A stretch of DNA of 64,000 nucleotides. It comes from Piromyces finnis. Lineage: Eukaryota > Neocallimastigomycota > Neocallimastigomycetes > Neocallimastigales > Neocallimastigaceae. Positions within the stretch are counted from its first letter, which is position 1. Every line of letters begins with the position of its first letter. Below, one piece after another: positions 23,042 to 37,058 of the stretch. The stretch spans positions 372,001 to 436,000 of the forward strand of contig MCFH01000013.1 of assembly GCA_002104945.1 (NCBI GenBank), given 5' to 3'. The notes beneath the pieces are model-generated. The model was not told the origin of the DNA, did not search any database, and worked only from the letters and a program-made list of their open reading frames with translations. The position numbers and the translations under genes are program-made.

Positions 23042-25712
23042 AATCTATACTGATAGAAAAAAAAATACTGGATATGATATTTTATTAGACAAATAGAATT
23101 GAACATAACAAAATAAAATCATATATTTAAATTTTTTTAATAAAGTATAAATTATAATAATAATGTAATAAAAATAAATAAATAAAATAAATAAATAATG
23201 AATGAAAATTAATAATTTACATTATTTTTAAAATTATATTAATATTGATATTTTATGTCGATTTTTGATGATAAGCGATTCCTAGTTTTTATAGTATTAG
23301 TATTAATAATCATTTATGATAGACATATTTTTATATTAAATAAAGTTTTAACTAAAATTAACTATATTTTTTTTCGCTTTTTAATGAGATATTTATTTAA
23401 ACGTTGATTTAGTTTTGTCTGACCTAACAAACGATATTTTTATTGATCCTCTTATACTTTTATAATGTTGACAATTACAAGCAATAATTTAGAATTAATC
23501 ATTCAAATATTATTATATTTTTTTAAATAAGAATAATTATTATAATAAAAAGAAATTGCTTACCATTCTATTTTATTTGGTTCACACATATATATTGGTA
23601 TATATATTGGTATAATTTACTAATAGTATTAATTAAAATATTATTAATATTACTATAAATTATATCTAAATTATTGTTGGATAAGAGAAAATTACTTTTT
23701 AGAGTTTTTTTTCATAAGTATTGGAATAATTAATTATAAAAATAAAAATTAAAAACTTTAATTATTTTTAAAGAAAGATGATAGAAATAAAGTAATTAAT
23801 AAACAATAGTATTCAAAAATATAGAATGATTTAAGAAATAATTCTTTTAATATTCTATCATTTAATTGTTTAAAATCCGACTATAGTAAATTACAATATT
23901 GCTTTTAAAAGGGTTATTTTAAGCTATAAAAATATTAAAATTTTCATTAAATTTTTTTAAGATAGTACTTTGAAAATGTTAATTTCAAAGCATAAAATGG
24001 TAAAATTACAGATGGGTAAATATATCCCTAGTAAATCTATAGTATTGTTAATATCAAAGATGTTACTTTTTAAGAAACTTAATATACATAAACATAATTT
24101 CTTTTGCTTTTTTAAGATAAATTCCTAATGAATGATAATTCAGTAAAAATATTATCTCTAGAAGACCAAAAATACTAATTACCAGTAATGAAATTTTATG
24201 AATTAAATATTTGTGTTCTTTTTTTTCATTAATGAAAATAACATTTTTTATGCTATTAAAGTTATTTATAAGAAATTTTGTATTAATTGGAGAAGGAATA
24301 TTATTTCATTTATTTTTCAATTAGAATAAAAGAACTTATAAATAATAAAATAGTTATTTATTTTGCTTATTATTTAAATATTATTAACTTTGTTGATAAT
24401 GAATGGGTAATGGTGTTATTCTTCATTTTTTTTTTTTTTTTGTATTTATTAAATATTATTTTTAAGTTATATCTTATCATTATTGTTTTGGATTAATCCA
24501 ATGCTATGATATATTATTTAAAACTAAAAAGTTTTAATATTAATATGTTATTCACTAAGTAAATATAATTTACTTTTAGAATAATAATTCAAATTTCAAA
24601 ACATATAATATAAATAACCTGATTAAAACCACGTGCAAGCATGTGTAAATGTCGATATATATATTTTCTCTATTAATATGATATTAATATGAGATAATAT
24701 ATAAATTCAATTTAAATATAATAAATTTTAATAATTATTATTTTTAAAATAATATTAAAGTTTTAGATATAAAAATTTTATCAGAAAGTACTAAAAGACT
24801 AAAAGTTCTACAGGTAAATATTTAATATTAAAATAATAATAATAATAAAAAAAAAAAAAAATACAAAAAGAAGAAATTACAAGAGACAAAAGTAATAAGA
24901 AAACTATATACTTTATTATTATTATTTTTTAAAAAATATTAATTTCTTACTAATTACTTTTTATAAAATTTCATTAAATTACACATTATAATACTAAAAA
25001 AAGAAATAATAACAAAAGTATAAAGAGAGAGAGAGAAAAAAAAAAAAGGTAAATAATAATTAATTAAAAGTATATATATTTTTTGTTTTAAATTTCAAAA
25101 TTAAAATTATATATCCACTTTTGTTTATATAATTAATAATAATAATAATTAAAAATTAAAGAATATATCATATTTGTATTTATACAATAATTGTTTATAA
25201 TTATTTTTTTTAATTGAAATCTGATTTTTTAATAAATATTAATATATAAATTTCTCATTAATTTAAACGAAATTGTAGATATATTTGATAACATAATAAT
25301 GAATTGCTAATTAAAAATACAATTGATTTTTAATTATTTCTAAAGAAATTTCATGTAATACAATCAATAAATACAAGAAAATTAATTTAATTGAAATTCA
25401 ATTTTTAAATGGAAAAAGTTGATAATTAGATTTCTTTTCTTTTTTTTTTTTTTTTTTCCTTTTTTTTTTATTCTCCAAAATAATTTTAAGAAGAAAAGGA
25501 ATTTATACAAATACTATATATTTTAAAGAATAAAATTATAATAATAACAACAATAACGATAATAATATTAATAATAGTAAAATAAAGTGAAATTTGTTAG
25601 TAAATCAAACTTAGATAATAAATCTTTTTCAAAAGAATAATTATTTTTACAAAAGTTTATATTAAAACCATTATAATACATAAAAGAAAATTTGTATATT
25701 TATAAAATAAAA
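23042..25712. other. AT-rich intergenic region
   Basis: About 2.7 kb between two plus-strand genes, A/T-rich with poly-A/T tracts and a GA run near 25024. The frame at 24287-24496 is Ile/Phe/Tyr-rich and unsupported. The patch at 23250-23480 is slightly more complex but matches nothing I recognise. Confidence 0.6.
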
Positions 25713-27217
25713 ATGACAGAGCAACCAATACAACATATAGAAGTTAAAAATAAGAGAAGAAGAAGAAAATTAAATAGAAATCGTAAAGAAAATTCTAATG
25801 AGGATTCAGTACAATTATTAGTTAAAGATGAAACACTTGATATACCTTCAATTGAAGGTAATAACTCGCTTTCAAATTTTGATTTAAACCCATTGGTAAA
25901 TATTTATATTCCTAAATTAAAGAGTAAAAGAAATAATAAATTATTAATTTTAGTGATTTATTAATAATATTGTTATTATTTAAATTTCTTAATATATAAT
26001 AATTTATACATTTGCTAAAATAACACAATTAACTTATTTTTAATAGAAAAAAGAAAAAGAATTTATGTTAAAAGTATTTTTTAATCTTTGGACAGTGCTA
26101 TTAGGAGCGATTTTTATTGCAACTTTTGTTATTAGTACATATCATGATAGTAAAATAGATCCATCTAATGTAAAAACTACACTTATTTTATTTTCAATAG
26201 ATGGTTTTAGAAGAGAATATTTGGATCGTAAAAAAACACCAACCTTGGCTACTATTGCCGAGTATGGTGTTTCTGCAGAATATATGATTTCTCAGTTTCC
26301 AACTGAAACATTCCCTAATCATTATTCCATTATTACAGGACTTTTTCCAGAATCCCATGGCATTGTATCTAATGTTTTTTATGATCCGAAATTGAATGCT
26401 ACCTTTGATTATACTGATCCTAATTGTGCTAAGGATCCTGATGGTAAATGGTTCAAAGGAGAACCAGTATGTAGAAATATTTCTAAATTTTAAATATACA
26501 TATAAATACAATAAAGTATTAAGTATTAAATTTATTTTCATAAATTGTTTAATGTTAATTTTTATTAGTTATGGGTAACCGCAAATAAAAATGGCCATAA
26601 AACTGCTAGTCTTATGTGGTAAATTACATAAAATTAAAAAATTAAAATTTAAAATAATTAAAAATTATAATATAATTAATATTTATAAATGTTATATGTC
26701 ATATATTTTTAAAGGGTTGGATCCGAAACTATGATTAATGGTGAAAAACCAAATTATGTTGTACCATTTGGTGAAATGGATTTAGATGAAAAGGTGGATG
26801 CAATTTTTGAATGGCTTCAATTACCAGCTAAAGATAGACCCTCATTTATTTCTGTTTATATTCCAGATTTAGATACTGTAGGTCATGAAAAAGGGCCTTC
26901 ATCTAATGATATCACCAGAAAATTGGTTGAAATTGATCAAATGTTTGCAAAATTTATATCTAAATTGGAAGATAGTGAATTAATAAATTTCATTGATATT
27001 ATGGTGGTTTGTATTCTTTATCCTTTACTATTATTATTTTTATAATATAATATATATAATAAAATTTTTATCGAAATTATCATATTATCATATTAAATTT
27101 TTTTTTTTTTTTAGGTTAGCGATCATGGTATGTCTGATACTGAACCATCAAAAGCATTATTTATTGATGATTATCTTGATATGAAAAAAGTGGATGTTTT
27201 TGATACTTATCCAAGTA

Positions 27218-27260
<43 letters not shown>

Positions 27261-27960
27261 GTAATACAAAAACAATTAAAATATATTTTTTTATTTACAT
27301 TTTTTTATATAAAATTTAGTGGCAACTATACAACCAAAGAATATATCAGGTAAAAGAAAATTTAATAGATTAACATTTAAATATTAAAATTTATTTATTA
27401 GATATATTATTAACATTTTATTTTTCAAATATATATTAAGATATTAATCTTGTTTATGATAAACTATTAAATGCTAGTAGAGTTGGTAATGAAACTCTCT
27501 ACAAAGTATGGATTACTAATGAAAATGAAGGCAAAAGCGATTATTTAATTCCAGAACGTTATCATTATTCTAGTTTAATTAATGAACGAATTTCACCAAT
27601 TGTTACAGTTCCAAAACCTGTAAGTACTAAAATAATAATATTAGAATAATTAATAATTAACTAAAAATCATATGTTTTTTTTTCATTTTTCGTTAGCCAT
27701 ACACCTGGGTTACTAAAAAGGACTTTAATAAAGAAACCTTCCCGAGAGGTGTTCATGGTTATGAAAATACAATAGATGATATGAAAGCAATTTTTTTAGC
27801 CAGAGGACCATCCTTTCAAAAGAAAGTAAATTTTACTATGGAACCATTTGCTAATACTGAACTTTATGAAGTCATGTGTAGAATCTTAAGAATAAAATCG
27901 GCACCAAACAATTCAACTGAAAGTGGAAGAGCACTTTTTGATAAAGTTTTGAATATATAA
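25713..27960 (+). CDS. Type II membrane ectonucleotide pyrophosphatase/phosphodiesterase
   Basis: Eight exons: 25713-25895, 26047-26466, 26569-26618, 26715-27006, 27115-27214, 27320-27349, 27441-27619 and 27697-27960, giving 505 residues. A basic cytosolic N-terminus (KNKRRRRKLNRNRK) precedes one transmembrane helix (about residues 68-92, FFNLWTVLLGAIFIATFVI), so the catalytic domain faces the lumen or outside. The NPP two-zinc site is complete: FSIDGFR (Asp), PTETFPNHYS (nucleophile Thr), PDLDTVGHEKG (Asp, His), VSDHGM (Asp, His) and GVHGYEN (His). The family hydrolyses nucleotide phosphodiester and pyrophosphate bonds; yeast Npp1 and Npp2 are phosphate-regulated relatives. The ATG at 25713 is taken as start because upstream codons in frame are not ATG. 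Exon 6 is only 30 nt. Several NxS/T sites fit a glycosylated ectodomain. Confidence 0.95.
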
Positions 27961-29698
27961 AAGTGAATTACTTCTTAAATCAAGATATAATTAATCAAAT
28001 ATTAAGTAAAAATACCAAAGATATAAAAAAAAAATATTTTAAATAAATTAAACAGATAATTAAATATAAATGAAATTAAAAAAAAAAAAAAAAAATTCAA
28101 CATATATATTTTGATAGTCGCATAAGCTATTAAGTTATCACACACACACATACACATATATATATTATTTTTTCAGAATTTAATGTTTATATATTCAATA
28201 ATAATAATAAAAAATTAATCATTTAAAATATATATATATATATATAAATTCATAGATTTAATAGATTTCTTTAAATTTTATTTCATCTTTTTATCATATT
28301 ATTAATATTCTTTATAGAGTAAATAGTAAAATAAAATAAAACATTTAATTAAAGATATATCAGCTTTAATAATAATTGTTGTATCATTTTTTTATATAAT
28401 CATATAAAATAAACTTTTTTGTAAAAATTATATCCATTCTAAAAATATGTCTTTTAACCATCTCCCACAATAATCTTAAAAAGTTTATTTTTATATTTAA
28501 TTTAAAATAATTTTATTATTACAAAGAGGCTCAAATTATTTTTTTCAGTATAATATTGTAGAAATGAATATAAAATATATTTTTGAATCATTAAATTATT
28601 CGTTTTTATTATTTTATAAAGTAATCTCGAAGTAGTTAATATTCAAAAGTATTTTTTAAAGATTCTATGTTCGAAGTAATTTTTATTAAAGTATCCATTT
28701 AAATAATTAAGCTTTTGGCTTTTTTTGTGCAATTAATAAACTTAAATTAATCTCTATATATATTTTTTTGATTCTTTGTGATACTAAAAATAAAAATCTA
28801 ATTATTATTGATTAACTTTTAAAGTTCGAAAATATATATATATATATTATTATTATTATTATTAATTACTACGGATCATTTAAAATTATAGTAAAATATA
28901 GGTTGAGCCATAATAGAAATAACAATAATATTCTATACAATTAATAACGAAGTTATTAAAATTAATAATAGAGTTAATATAATGAAAATTTCCTTTGTTA
29001 TATAATTTTTTATTAATAAATCTTTTCATATTTATTCATCTAATATTAAAAAAGAAAATATATATGTTCTTTCTTTTTTTCTTTTTTTTTTTTTTTTTTA
29101 AATAGATAAAAATTATTTATAGTTATTCAATGAAAAGTTATTTTCAATAGTTATATAATTAAAAAAAAAAAAAAATAGAAAATGTATTATACAATATTAA
29201 TAATAATACTATGATCAACATTACCATTCATTAAATATATATGTTCAATAAAGGTTTTAATATTATAGTTTTTTTTTCTATTATAAACATATTATTCAAT
29301 TTAAGTATTTACAACATTCAATTTCAAATCATTTATATAATTATATAAATCAATCATCAATAAGCAGTACAATATATTTTAATTATATACAACCTATTCA
29401 ACACAATATATATCCATTTTTACAATTTTATTTTTTTTCTTCTTAATTGTTTACAACTTTTTACCATATATTTCAAATATTTAGTTTTTCAACTATATTT
29501 TTTCAATCATCAAGAATTATATTACAATTTTTATTATACATATGTTTTTCTTTCTTTTTTTTTATTCATATTATTATATTGAATTATAGTAACAACAATT
29601 ATTTAATACATATTAAATATTATTAATATTTAAAAAACAGTATTATTTAAACTTTTAAATTTAAGACATAAAAGTATACTACAAGAATATAGAATAAA
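27961..29698. other. AT-rich intergenic region
   Basis: About 1.7 kb of A/T-rich spacer with short CA (28140) and TA runs and poly-T tracts near 29080. No coding exon or RNA gene is visible. Confidence 0.65.
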
Positions 29699-32600
29699 AT
29701 GTTATCATCTAAAAAAAACAGTTTTGAAAAATTAAAAAATGATCCTGATACAATAATGAATATTTATAACCCAACCAATGAATCTAATATACCTTCGTCT
29801 GTTAGTTTTAATAATAAAACAAATATACCATTACCACCTATAAAATCAAAAATTATTATTGAAAGTGAAAAAGAAAATACTACAAAAATAATTGATGCGA
29901 GTACTTTTAAGAATGAACGAAAAAAAAAAGAGGAGGAAAGAAAAAAAGTTATGGAAATATATAAGCAAATATTTGAACAGAGAAATAATAAAAATAAAAA
30001 TAAAAATAATGACTCATTAGAATTGATTGGATTTGAAAAAGACATAGATAGTGATAAGTATAAAACAATACAACATTTTTTTAATGGATCTATTTGTAAA
30101 CATTGTATTAAACATTTAGAAGAATCATATAAACATTGTATAGGAAAGGTTAAGTTTGTCTTTCCATCATTTAATGAAATTAATGAAGAAGAAGATGGAG
30201 AATCAATTGCTGGTACACCAGATGTATATATATATGATGAAGTAAAAAAAACTTCATTATATCGTCCTGATATTCTTAAAAGTAAACAACAGAAAATCAA
30301 AGCAGATCAACAAATTGTTTATGATAAAAAAAACCAACAAATAAAAGAAGGTGGTCAAAGTTTTAGTATAGCAGGAAGATTTCATTTAGATATTACAAGA
30401 AAAGGTGTAGAAGAACCTTTTCCGGGAATACTTTTTCATGATTATGAAAATCAAAAAGATAAAGAAATAGAAAAGTTAAATCGTGTAATAATTAATTTAA
30501 AAGATCGTCTTAAAGATGAAATGGAATATACAAAACAATGTAATAATACTTTAGAAAAAATGAAAAAATCTTGTCTTTTTGTAGATACCTGGAAGAATTT
30601 AGAAGAAGCACGGTTAAAAGATGATGTTCGACAAATCAGAACACAATTAACAGGGTTTATTTCTTATACCTTTAGTCAAGAAAGAGAAAAACATGATGTA
30701 TGTAGAAAATGAAAGAGAAATAATAATATTGTATTAACATAAAATAATACTATATATGTTTTGCAATAAATAATTAAAATAATATATAATATTATAATAT
30801 ATTATATGAAATATAATATGATTTTTAATAAAATATATATACATTATCCGTTATTTTTATTTATTATATATTATATTAATATTATATAATTTTTTATATA
30901 ATTTAAATTATTCGGTAGTTGAGAGCAAAGAATGAAAAATTAAAGTATGAAATGGATTCCAAAGAAAAAGAAATTATTAGAGTAAATGAGAATTACGATA
31001 AAGCACAAAGCCGGTATAATGAATTAACACAAAAATATGTTGAATTATGTAGTTCTGTAAAGGAATTGAAAGTTCAAGCTAAAAAAGGAAGTCAGGAAGT
31101 TCAAGCTCAAAATGAAGTGTTAAATGATTCATTGAAAAAACTATCTACAGAATGTAAAGTAGCACAGGCTCAATTAGCAGAAGAAATAAGGAAATCAAAA
31201 AGTTTAGATTTTGAATTATTAACAATTACCACCCAATATAATAATCAAAATAAAGAAGTAATTCGATTAAAAAATGTTATTCAGGATTATATTAAAAAAA
31301 ATAAAGATATTAATATAAATTATCAAAATTCTTTAAATGAAATTGCACTTTTAAAAAATACAATTGTACAATTAAATACAAAAATTGAACAAACGGAAAC
31401 TCAAATGCTCCAGGAAAGAAAAAAGGCTACAATAGCAGCCTCTGATTTATCAAAGCTTTATGAGGATTGTAAAAAGGAAAAAGAAATTATTCAATTGAGA
31501 ATGGAGGAGTACCTATCTTCACTGGAAAAAGTAACACTAGATTATGGTAAAATAATGACTGATAAATGTCGATTAGAGGACGAAATTACCTATCTAAAAA
31601 CTAAGCATAAAAACATATTATCTTCAAAAATAAAAATAATTGAGGATTTAGAAAAGAAAGAAAGTAATTTACGTGCTAAATTGAATGATTACACAAAAGA
31701 AAATACACATTTAAAAGAAGTAGAAAATGAACTTCGCTATCAATTGGATAAAGGAAATTTATCTATTAATGTATTAAAGTTTGATTTAAATCAGGCTCAA
31801 TCCACTCTAGAAGATATAAAAACAAAATTAAGTGATAAAATATCTAAATTAGTAAACACCAATAATGAATTACAAGAAAATAATAGGATTTTAAATTCCA
31901 AGGTATTAAATATGAGAAAAAAAATTGAGGATGATGAAAAATATATGGAGATTTTAAAGAAGAAAGTGACAGAATTTGAAGAAAAGAACGAAATTAAAAA
32001 TGCAATTTATAACACGCATAAAATAGAAACATATATAGAAGAAAAGATTGCCGAAACAGAAGTGGCAAATATAATGTGTAGCAAAAAAATTGAAAATCTT
32101 AATGAAACAATAGAAGAAAAAGAACAGTGTATACAAAAATCAGAAAAGCATATAATAAAATTAGAGGAAGAATGCCAAAAATTAAAAGAAAAAATAATAG
32201 AAATTAAAGAGACACCTGTTATCACTACTGAGATAAAGAAAGAAATGGAAGAAAAAATTGAGAAACGTGATGATGAAATTCAAATTTTGAAAACTGAAAT
32301 TGAAGAGAAAAATGAAAAGACTAACACTCTTAATATTCAATTTAATAACTATAAGGTGAATATGGAACACGAGGTTGAATTCCAAAAGAATGAAAATGCC
32401 AGACTTCAAAATCGTATTAATGATCTAAATAATGAAGTAGAAGAATCTCATAAAATTCTTGATAAAGTTTATGAGAGTTATGAAAACTCAAAGACGACGA
32501 TGGAGCATCTACTCTTAAATAATGAATTATTAAAAGAAGAATTAATTAACAAACAAAAACAACTATTTAATAAAAATAATGAATTTGAAGCATTTAATAA

Positions 32601-32769
32601 TTCAAACAAATTATTAGAACGTAACTATTATAACTTAATAAAACTTAATAAAAAAGGTCATAAAACTATTTATAATGATTTATTAGCGATAAAAACTCAA
32701 TTAAAACAAGAAGCTAATAGAATTGATAATGTTATTAATAGTTACTCTGTATGTACACCAACAGCATAA
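29699..32769 (+). CDS. Long coiled-coil protein, unknown function
   Basis: Two exons (29699-30697 and 30919-32769) joined in phase 0 across a GT-AG intron give 949 residues. The N-terminal third is mixed: low-complexity start (SEKENTTK), a KNERKKKEEERKKVMEIY helix, a Cys/His-bearing stretch (CKHCIKHLEESYKHC, about residues 137-151) and a conserved-looking segment (AGRFHLDITRKGVEEPFPG). From about residue 255 to the end it is nearly continuous heptad coiled coil, rich in Glu, Lys, Leu and Asn. A cytoskeletal, centrosomal or flagellar scaffold role would fit such a protein, and gut-fungus zoospores have flagella, but this is only inference from architecture. I do not recognise a named family. 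Confidence 0.85.
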
Positions 32770-34380
32770 TAAAATATATATCATTATGAAAATAGTTGAA
32801 TATTGAAGAAAATTAAATTAAATATTTTAAAGATTAGAATTTTTTTAAATAATTCATGTTTTCATTAATAATACTATCTATATATTAAAAAATATTATAA
32901 TAAATATTATATGCTTTCTATCATCTTTAATTATAACAGTTTTTTTTTAATATTTTTATAAACTATATAATGATTAACTGTCAATCTTTTATTGCTATTT
33001 AATATAAGCAGATATATATCAAATATTATTCTTTATATCCTGGAAATAGTTTTATAATATTTAAATAAGATATTTAAAGTTTAATTAATTTTTTCTTTTT
33101 TTTATATTTAATTTATAGTATTTAGAAATGAAAAAGGTTAAGAAATATTATTTATTATATCAAATAAACTTTTAAATAATGTCTTTTTATTCATTTTTTT
33201 ATATTGTTGAGACATATCATAATTTGCTTAATGTTTCATAATTAACATTATTAATTATTATTATTAATTAATTAATAATTATAGATAATACATTTTAAAA
33301 AGTTATTTCTTCAAGTATATTATAACTATCTATTATTATATACAAAAAATGTTTTTTTATATAAAAAAACTAGAGAATTTATATATGTATTAAAATACAG
33401 GAAATTGAAGCAAATTAATATGAATAAAAGATGTAAATCTATATGTATAAATATATAGATATAATTTCGTTAATAATTACTTTTTATATATTCATATATA
33501 TCTTTGAGATTCTACAAAATGCATTTATTCATGTTTTATTTTTAGAAAAAAAGCAATATTCACATTTATTCATTTTTAATGATTATATAATTATTAAAAT
33601 GTTCGGTAAATTTAATATTAAATAAAGTTTTAAACTTTTTCTTATTTAAATTAGGTCTATAAATTGTAATACATTTCTTCATATATTATTATAATTAAAT
33701 TAATTAAACATTTATTATTAAATTTTGAGGGTATTTTTTTAAATATTTTTTATAATAAATTTTCCATTTTAAATAAATTTGATTTAATAGTAAATGATGA
33801 ATAAATTAATAAATTAATATAATTAAATAATTATTATACAAATATACAATTATAACTTTAAGGAAATTACTATTTTTTTTTTTTTTTTAAGAAAATAAGA
33901 ATGATTTGATTTTAATTATGGATATATTAATATAGACCTTCATATCACACTTTCATTTACATATCATTTTTTACATTATTCACAATTTATTTATATATAA
34001 CGAATAATTAGAAATTGTCTGGTAAAATTAGTTAATTTAAATATAGATTACAAGTATTTATTCTATTTCTCATATAACAATTTAAATTTTAAATTTTTCG
34101 AGTCATTACTAATTTTTGAATTAAGTTATAATAACAACAGTATTATTAATAAAGATATTACATTTAAAAGTATTTTTTTTAAATTATATCATAATAACAA
34201 GAAAAATTAAATATTAAAATTGATTTTACAATTCATATAAAATAAATTAAAAAATAATTTTTGGATATAGTAACAATTACAAAATAAAATTGAATAAAAT
34301 AAAATAAAATAAAATAAAATAAAATTCTTGGAGTATAGAATATAAAAATTCTAATTAAATAAAAAAAAAAAATTCGAGAA
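32770..34380. other. AT-rich intergenic region
   Basis: About 1.6 kb A/T-rich spacer between plus-strand genes. It includes an AAAAT repeat (about 34285-34324) shortly upstream of the next start codon. The frame at 33443-33625 is low complexity. Nothing else is supported. Confidence 0.6.
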
Positions 34381-37058
34381 ATGTCTATTCAACCAAAAGG
34401 AAGTTTAAAAAAATTTATTATCAACACTAAACAATTAATTGAAATTGTTAAAAATGAAAATAAATTTGGTTATTATGAAGGAATGTTAAATACATTTGAA
34501 TCAACTTTAATGAGAGAATTACATGAAAATGAAGACTATAAAGAAAATTTGGATTCCACTGTAATTAATATTATTGAAATTGTTGATTCTAATATAGGAA
34601 AATTAAAAGGATTTATTAATGGAGAAAAATGTCATTGTACTTCAATTACTCTTTCTCTATTGGAAGATGGTATTGAAATTTTATTCAATGAAGAATTTAA
34701 TAATAACATTGAGATACAAACTCCTGATATATCAGATTCACAAACTTCTATTATTACCATTGAAAAATCAGATGAAGAAGGTTTACGATATTACTAAATT
34801 TAATATATTATAATTACATTAATATTGTGACATATAATGTATTAACTACATTAAATTCAAAATTTTTTATATATTAATAAATTATTAAATCTTTTTATAT
34901 CATTAATGGTAATTATTATTAAACTTGAAAACTTTATAGAATTATATAATTTTTGTAAAATTATTTATAAAATATGAATATATAAGATATTAAGCAATTA
35001 ATAATATTATAAATAGTATTAAAAATACATATTTAAGTTGATAGTGTACCAGCATTAAGAAAGTCAAGCAGTGTATCTTCAATAGGCGGTAAATATAAAA
35101 TTAAAAATAAAAAAAAAGTGTTATTTATGATTAAAAAATAGTATAAAATAACATATATTTGATATATAAATTGTATAAAATCATAATATAGATGTTATGA
35201 ACTCACATCAAAGCAATAAGGTAACTCTTATAAAAAGTCAATAATATTATAAATATTCATAAATAATGCTTTAACATTTTACTATTATAAGAGTGTTATT
35301 ATAAAGGATCTTATTTCACATAATAACTTATTAGAACGTTTTCCTCCATCAGGTAAATCTATAGTTTTATTATTAATAATATCAAAATAATTATTTTTGT
35401 AAATATTAATCGATTATTATTCTAAATAAAAAGGCTCTAAATTAGATGATTATGAGATTATTGAGCCATTAGGTCAGGGTTCATTTGGTTTTGTTAGAAG
35501 AGCTAAAAAAAAGGCCAGTGATGAAGAAGTAAATATTATTAAATTTATACTATCATTTAATATTTAACTAAATAGTAAAAAAATCAATTATTATAATTTT
35601 ATATTTTATATTAAATAAATAATATGGTCCATTTTAATATATATTTATAAATACACATTATATCTAATAAATAATCACCTTTTTTTTTTTTATAAAAAAT
35701 ATCTATATTTGCATTTATATTAATTTGTATTTAAAAGGTTATTATAAAATTTATTGTTAGATCTAACATTTTAAGAAGTAGTTGGATTAGGGATAATAAT
35801 ACTTTAATACCACATGAAATTCATATTTTATTATATTTGTCAAAAATATATCCTTTCGAAGGTATTCAAAATATTCTTGATTATTGGCAAGATGAATTCT
35901 ATTACTATTTTGTTTTAGAGTCAGACCATGACATTGATTTATTTGAATATATCGAAACCTTTGAAATTGATATTCCAACAGCAAGAGAAATATTTTTACA
36001 AGTTGTAAAGATTGTCCATCATCTTCACACTCATGGTATTGTTCATATGGATATTAAAGTAAAAATCAAGTTTTAGAAATGATTATGTTAAAGTTTTATT
36101 TATAAATATGAATTCAAATTAAATAATATTATTAATATTATTATTGCTATTATTAAAAAAAAAAAAAAAAAAAACTATATTTTGGAATAAATAGGATGAG
36201 AATATTATTATTAATAAAGAATCTAGAAAAGTAAAACTAATTGATTTTGGTTCAAGCTCATATTACAATGATGGTACTATCTTTAAACATTTTGTATCTA
36301 GTGGGGACTATTCTGTAAGTCGTTGAATTGAATATTATAAATATTATATAATATTTAAAAATTTTTAATTATGTTAATACATAAAATATATTTTATACCC
36401 TACATTGAATATTAATAAAATAGGCTCCCGAAAGTAAGTTCATAACAGATTACCATATATAGATACCTTTCTTTTTTTTTTTCTAATAATATTAAGAATC
36501 TTAGTCAAATAAATTAATGTATATTTAATGCTTTATATTAAAAAAAGCTTTTACTAACAAATATGAAGGTCCACCACAAGATATTTGGTCATTAGGTGTT
36601 TTATTGTATACTATAATATTTAAACGTGTTCCCTTTGAAGTTAAACCAACTACATTATTACCAAGTAGCATTAGTGCTCCAAAACTTGGTGATGTATATA
36701 AAAATTCAAGTAATAGTATTCAATCTAATACTAAAAAAATAATGATGAATTACAATGAAATTAAATTCCCAGATGACTTTAAAAAAGGTAATAAGTTAAT
36801 TCATAAACACATTATATTTAATGATATAATATTCATTATGATTTTTATATTTTTTGAAAAAAAAATTAATTTATCTAATTATATCTAATTGTAATGTGTT
36901 ATAATATATCTTGTTGTTTTAATATTTGGAACGCAAAAGAAAATCCTAAATTATATGAATTACTTAAATTAATGTTAAATAAAGACTACAAGAAGAGGCC
37001 GAATATCAAGAGTGTTTTAGAACATCCATGGTTAAATCCAAAAGTTGATGATAAATAA
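34381..37058 (+). CDS. Divergent PAS-kinase-like Ser/Thr protein kinase
   Basis: Ten exons: 34381-34780, 35038-35088, 35192-35220, 35292-35352, 35434-35528, 35738-36058, 36195-36314, 36424-36433, 36548-36787 and 36940-37058; 481 residues, phases consistent. The kinase domain (about 186-475) has YEIIEPLGQGSFGFV, the lysine in VIIKF (216), HMDIKDENI as catalytic loop, LIDFGSS, APE split by an intron, and DIWSLGVLLYT. The pattern FVRRAKKK, WIRD, DLFEYIE, KDENIII and LIDFGSSSYY is closest to PAS kinases (human PASK, yeast Psk1/2), which link nutrient state to glycogen and translation control. Oddities: HMD replaces HRD, the activation loop reads SSGDYSAPE instead of a CGT..YxAPE pattern, and no PAS domain is recognisable in the 180-residue N-terminus. 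Asp317 and the DFG Asp remain, so activity is possible. The first intron (donor GTTTAC) is the least certain join. Confidence 0.85.
36424..36433 (+). other. 10-nt microexon in the PAS-kinase-like gene
   Basis: The ten bases GCTCCCGAAA lie between an AG acceptor and a GTAAGT donor. They encode Ala-Pro-Glu plus one base, exactly the APE motif that ends the kinase activation segment. Skipping it would shift the frame and delete the motif, so splicing of this exon decides whether a kinase is made. Confidence 0.85.

Noticed and set aside
24287-24496. Plus-strand open frame of 69 codons
   Set aside because: Hydrophobic low-complexity translation of A/T-rich spacer; no support.
34381-34797. Separate 138-residue gene upstream of the kinase
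   Set aside because: A donor at 34781 joins it in phase to the exon at 35038 and on to the kinase. The joined model is preferred, though two genes are not fully excluded.
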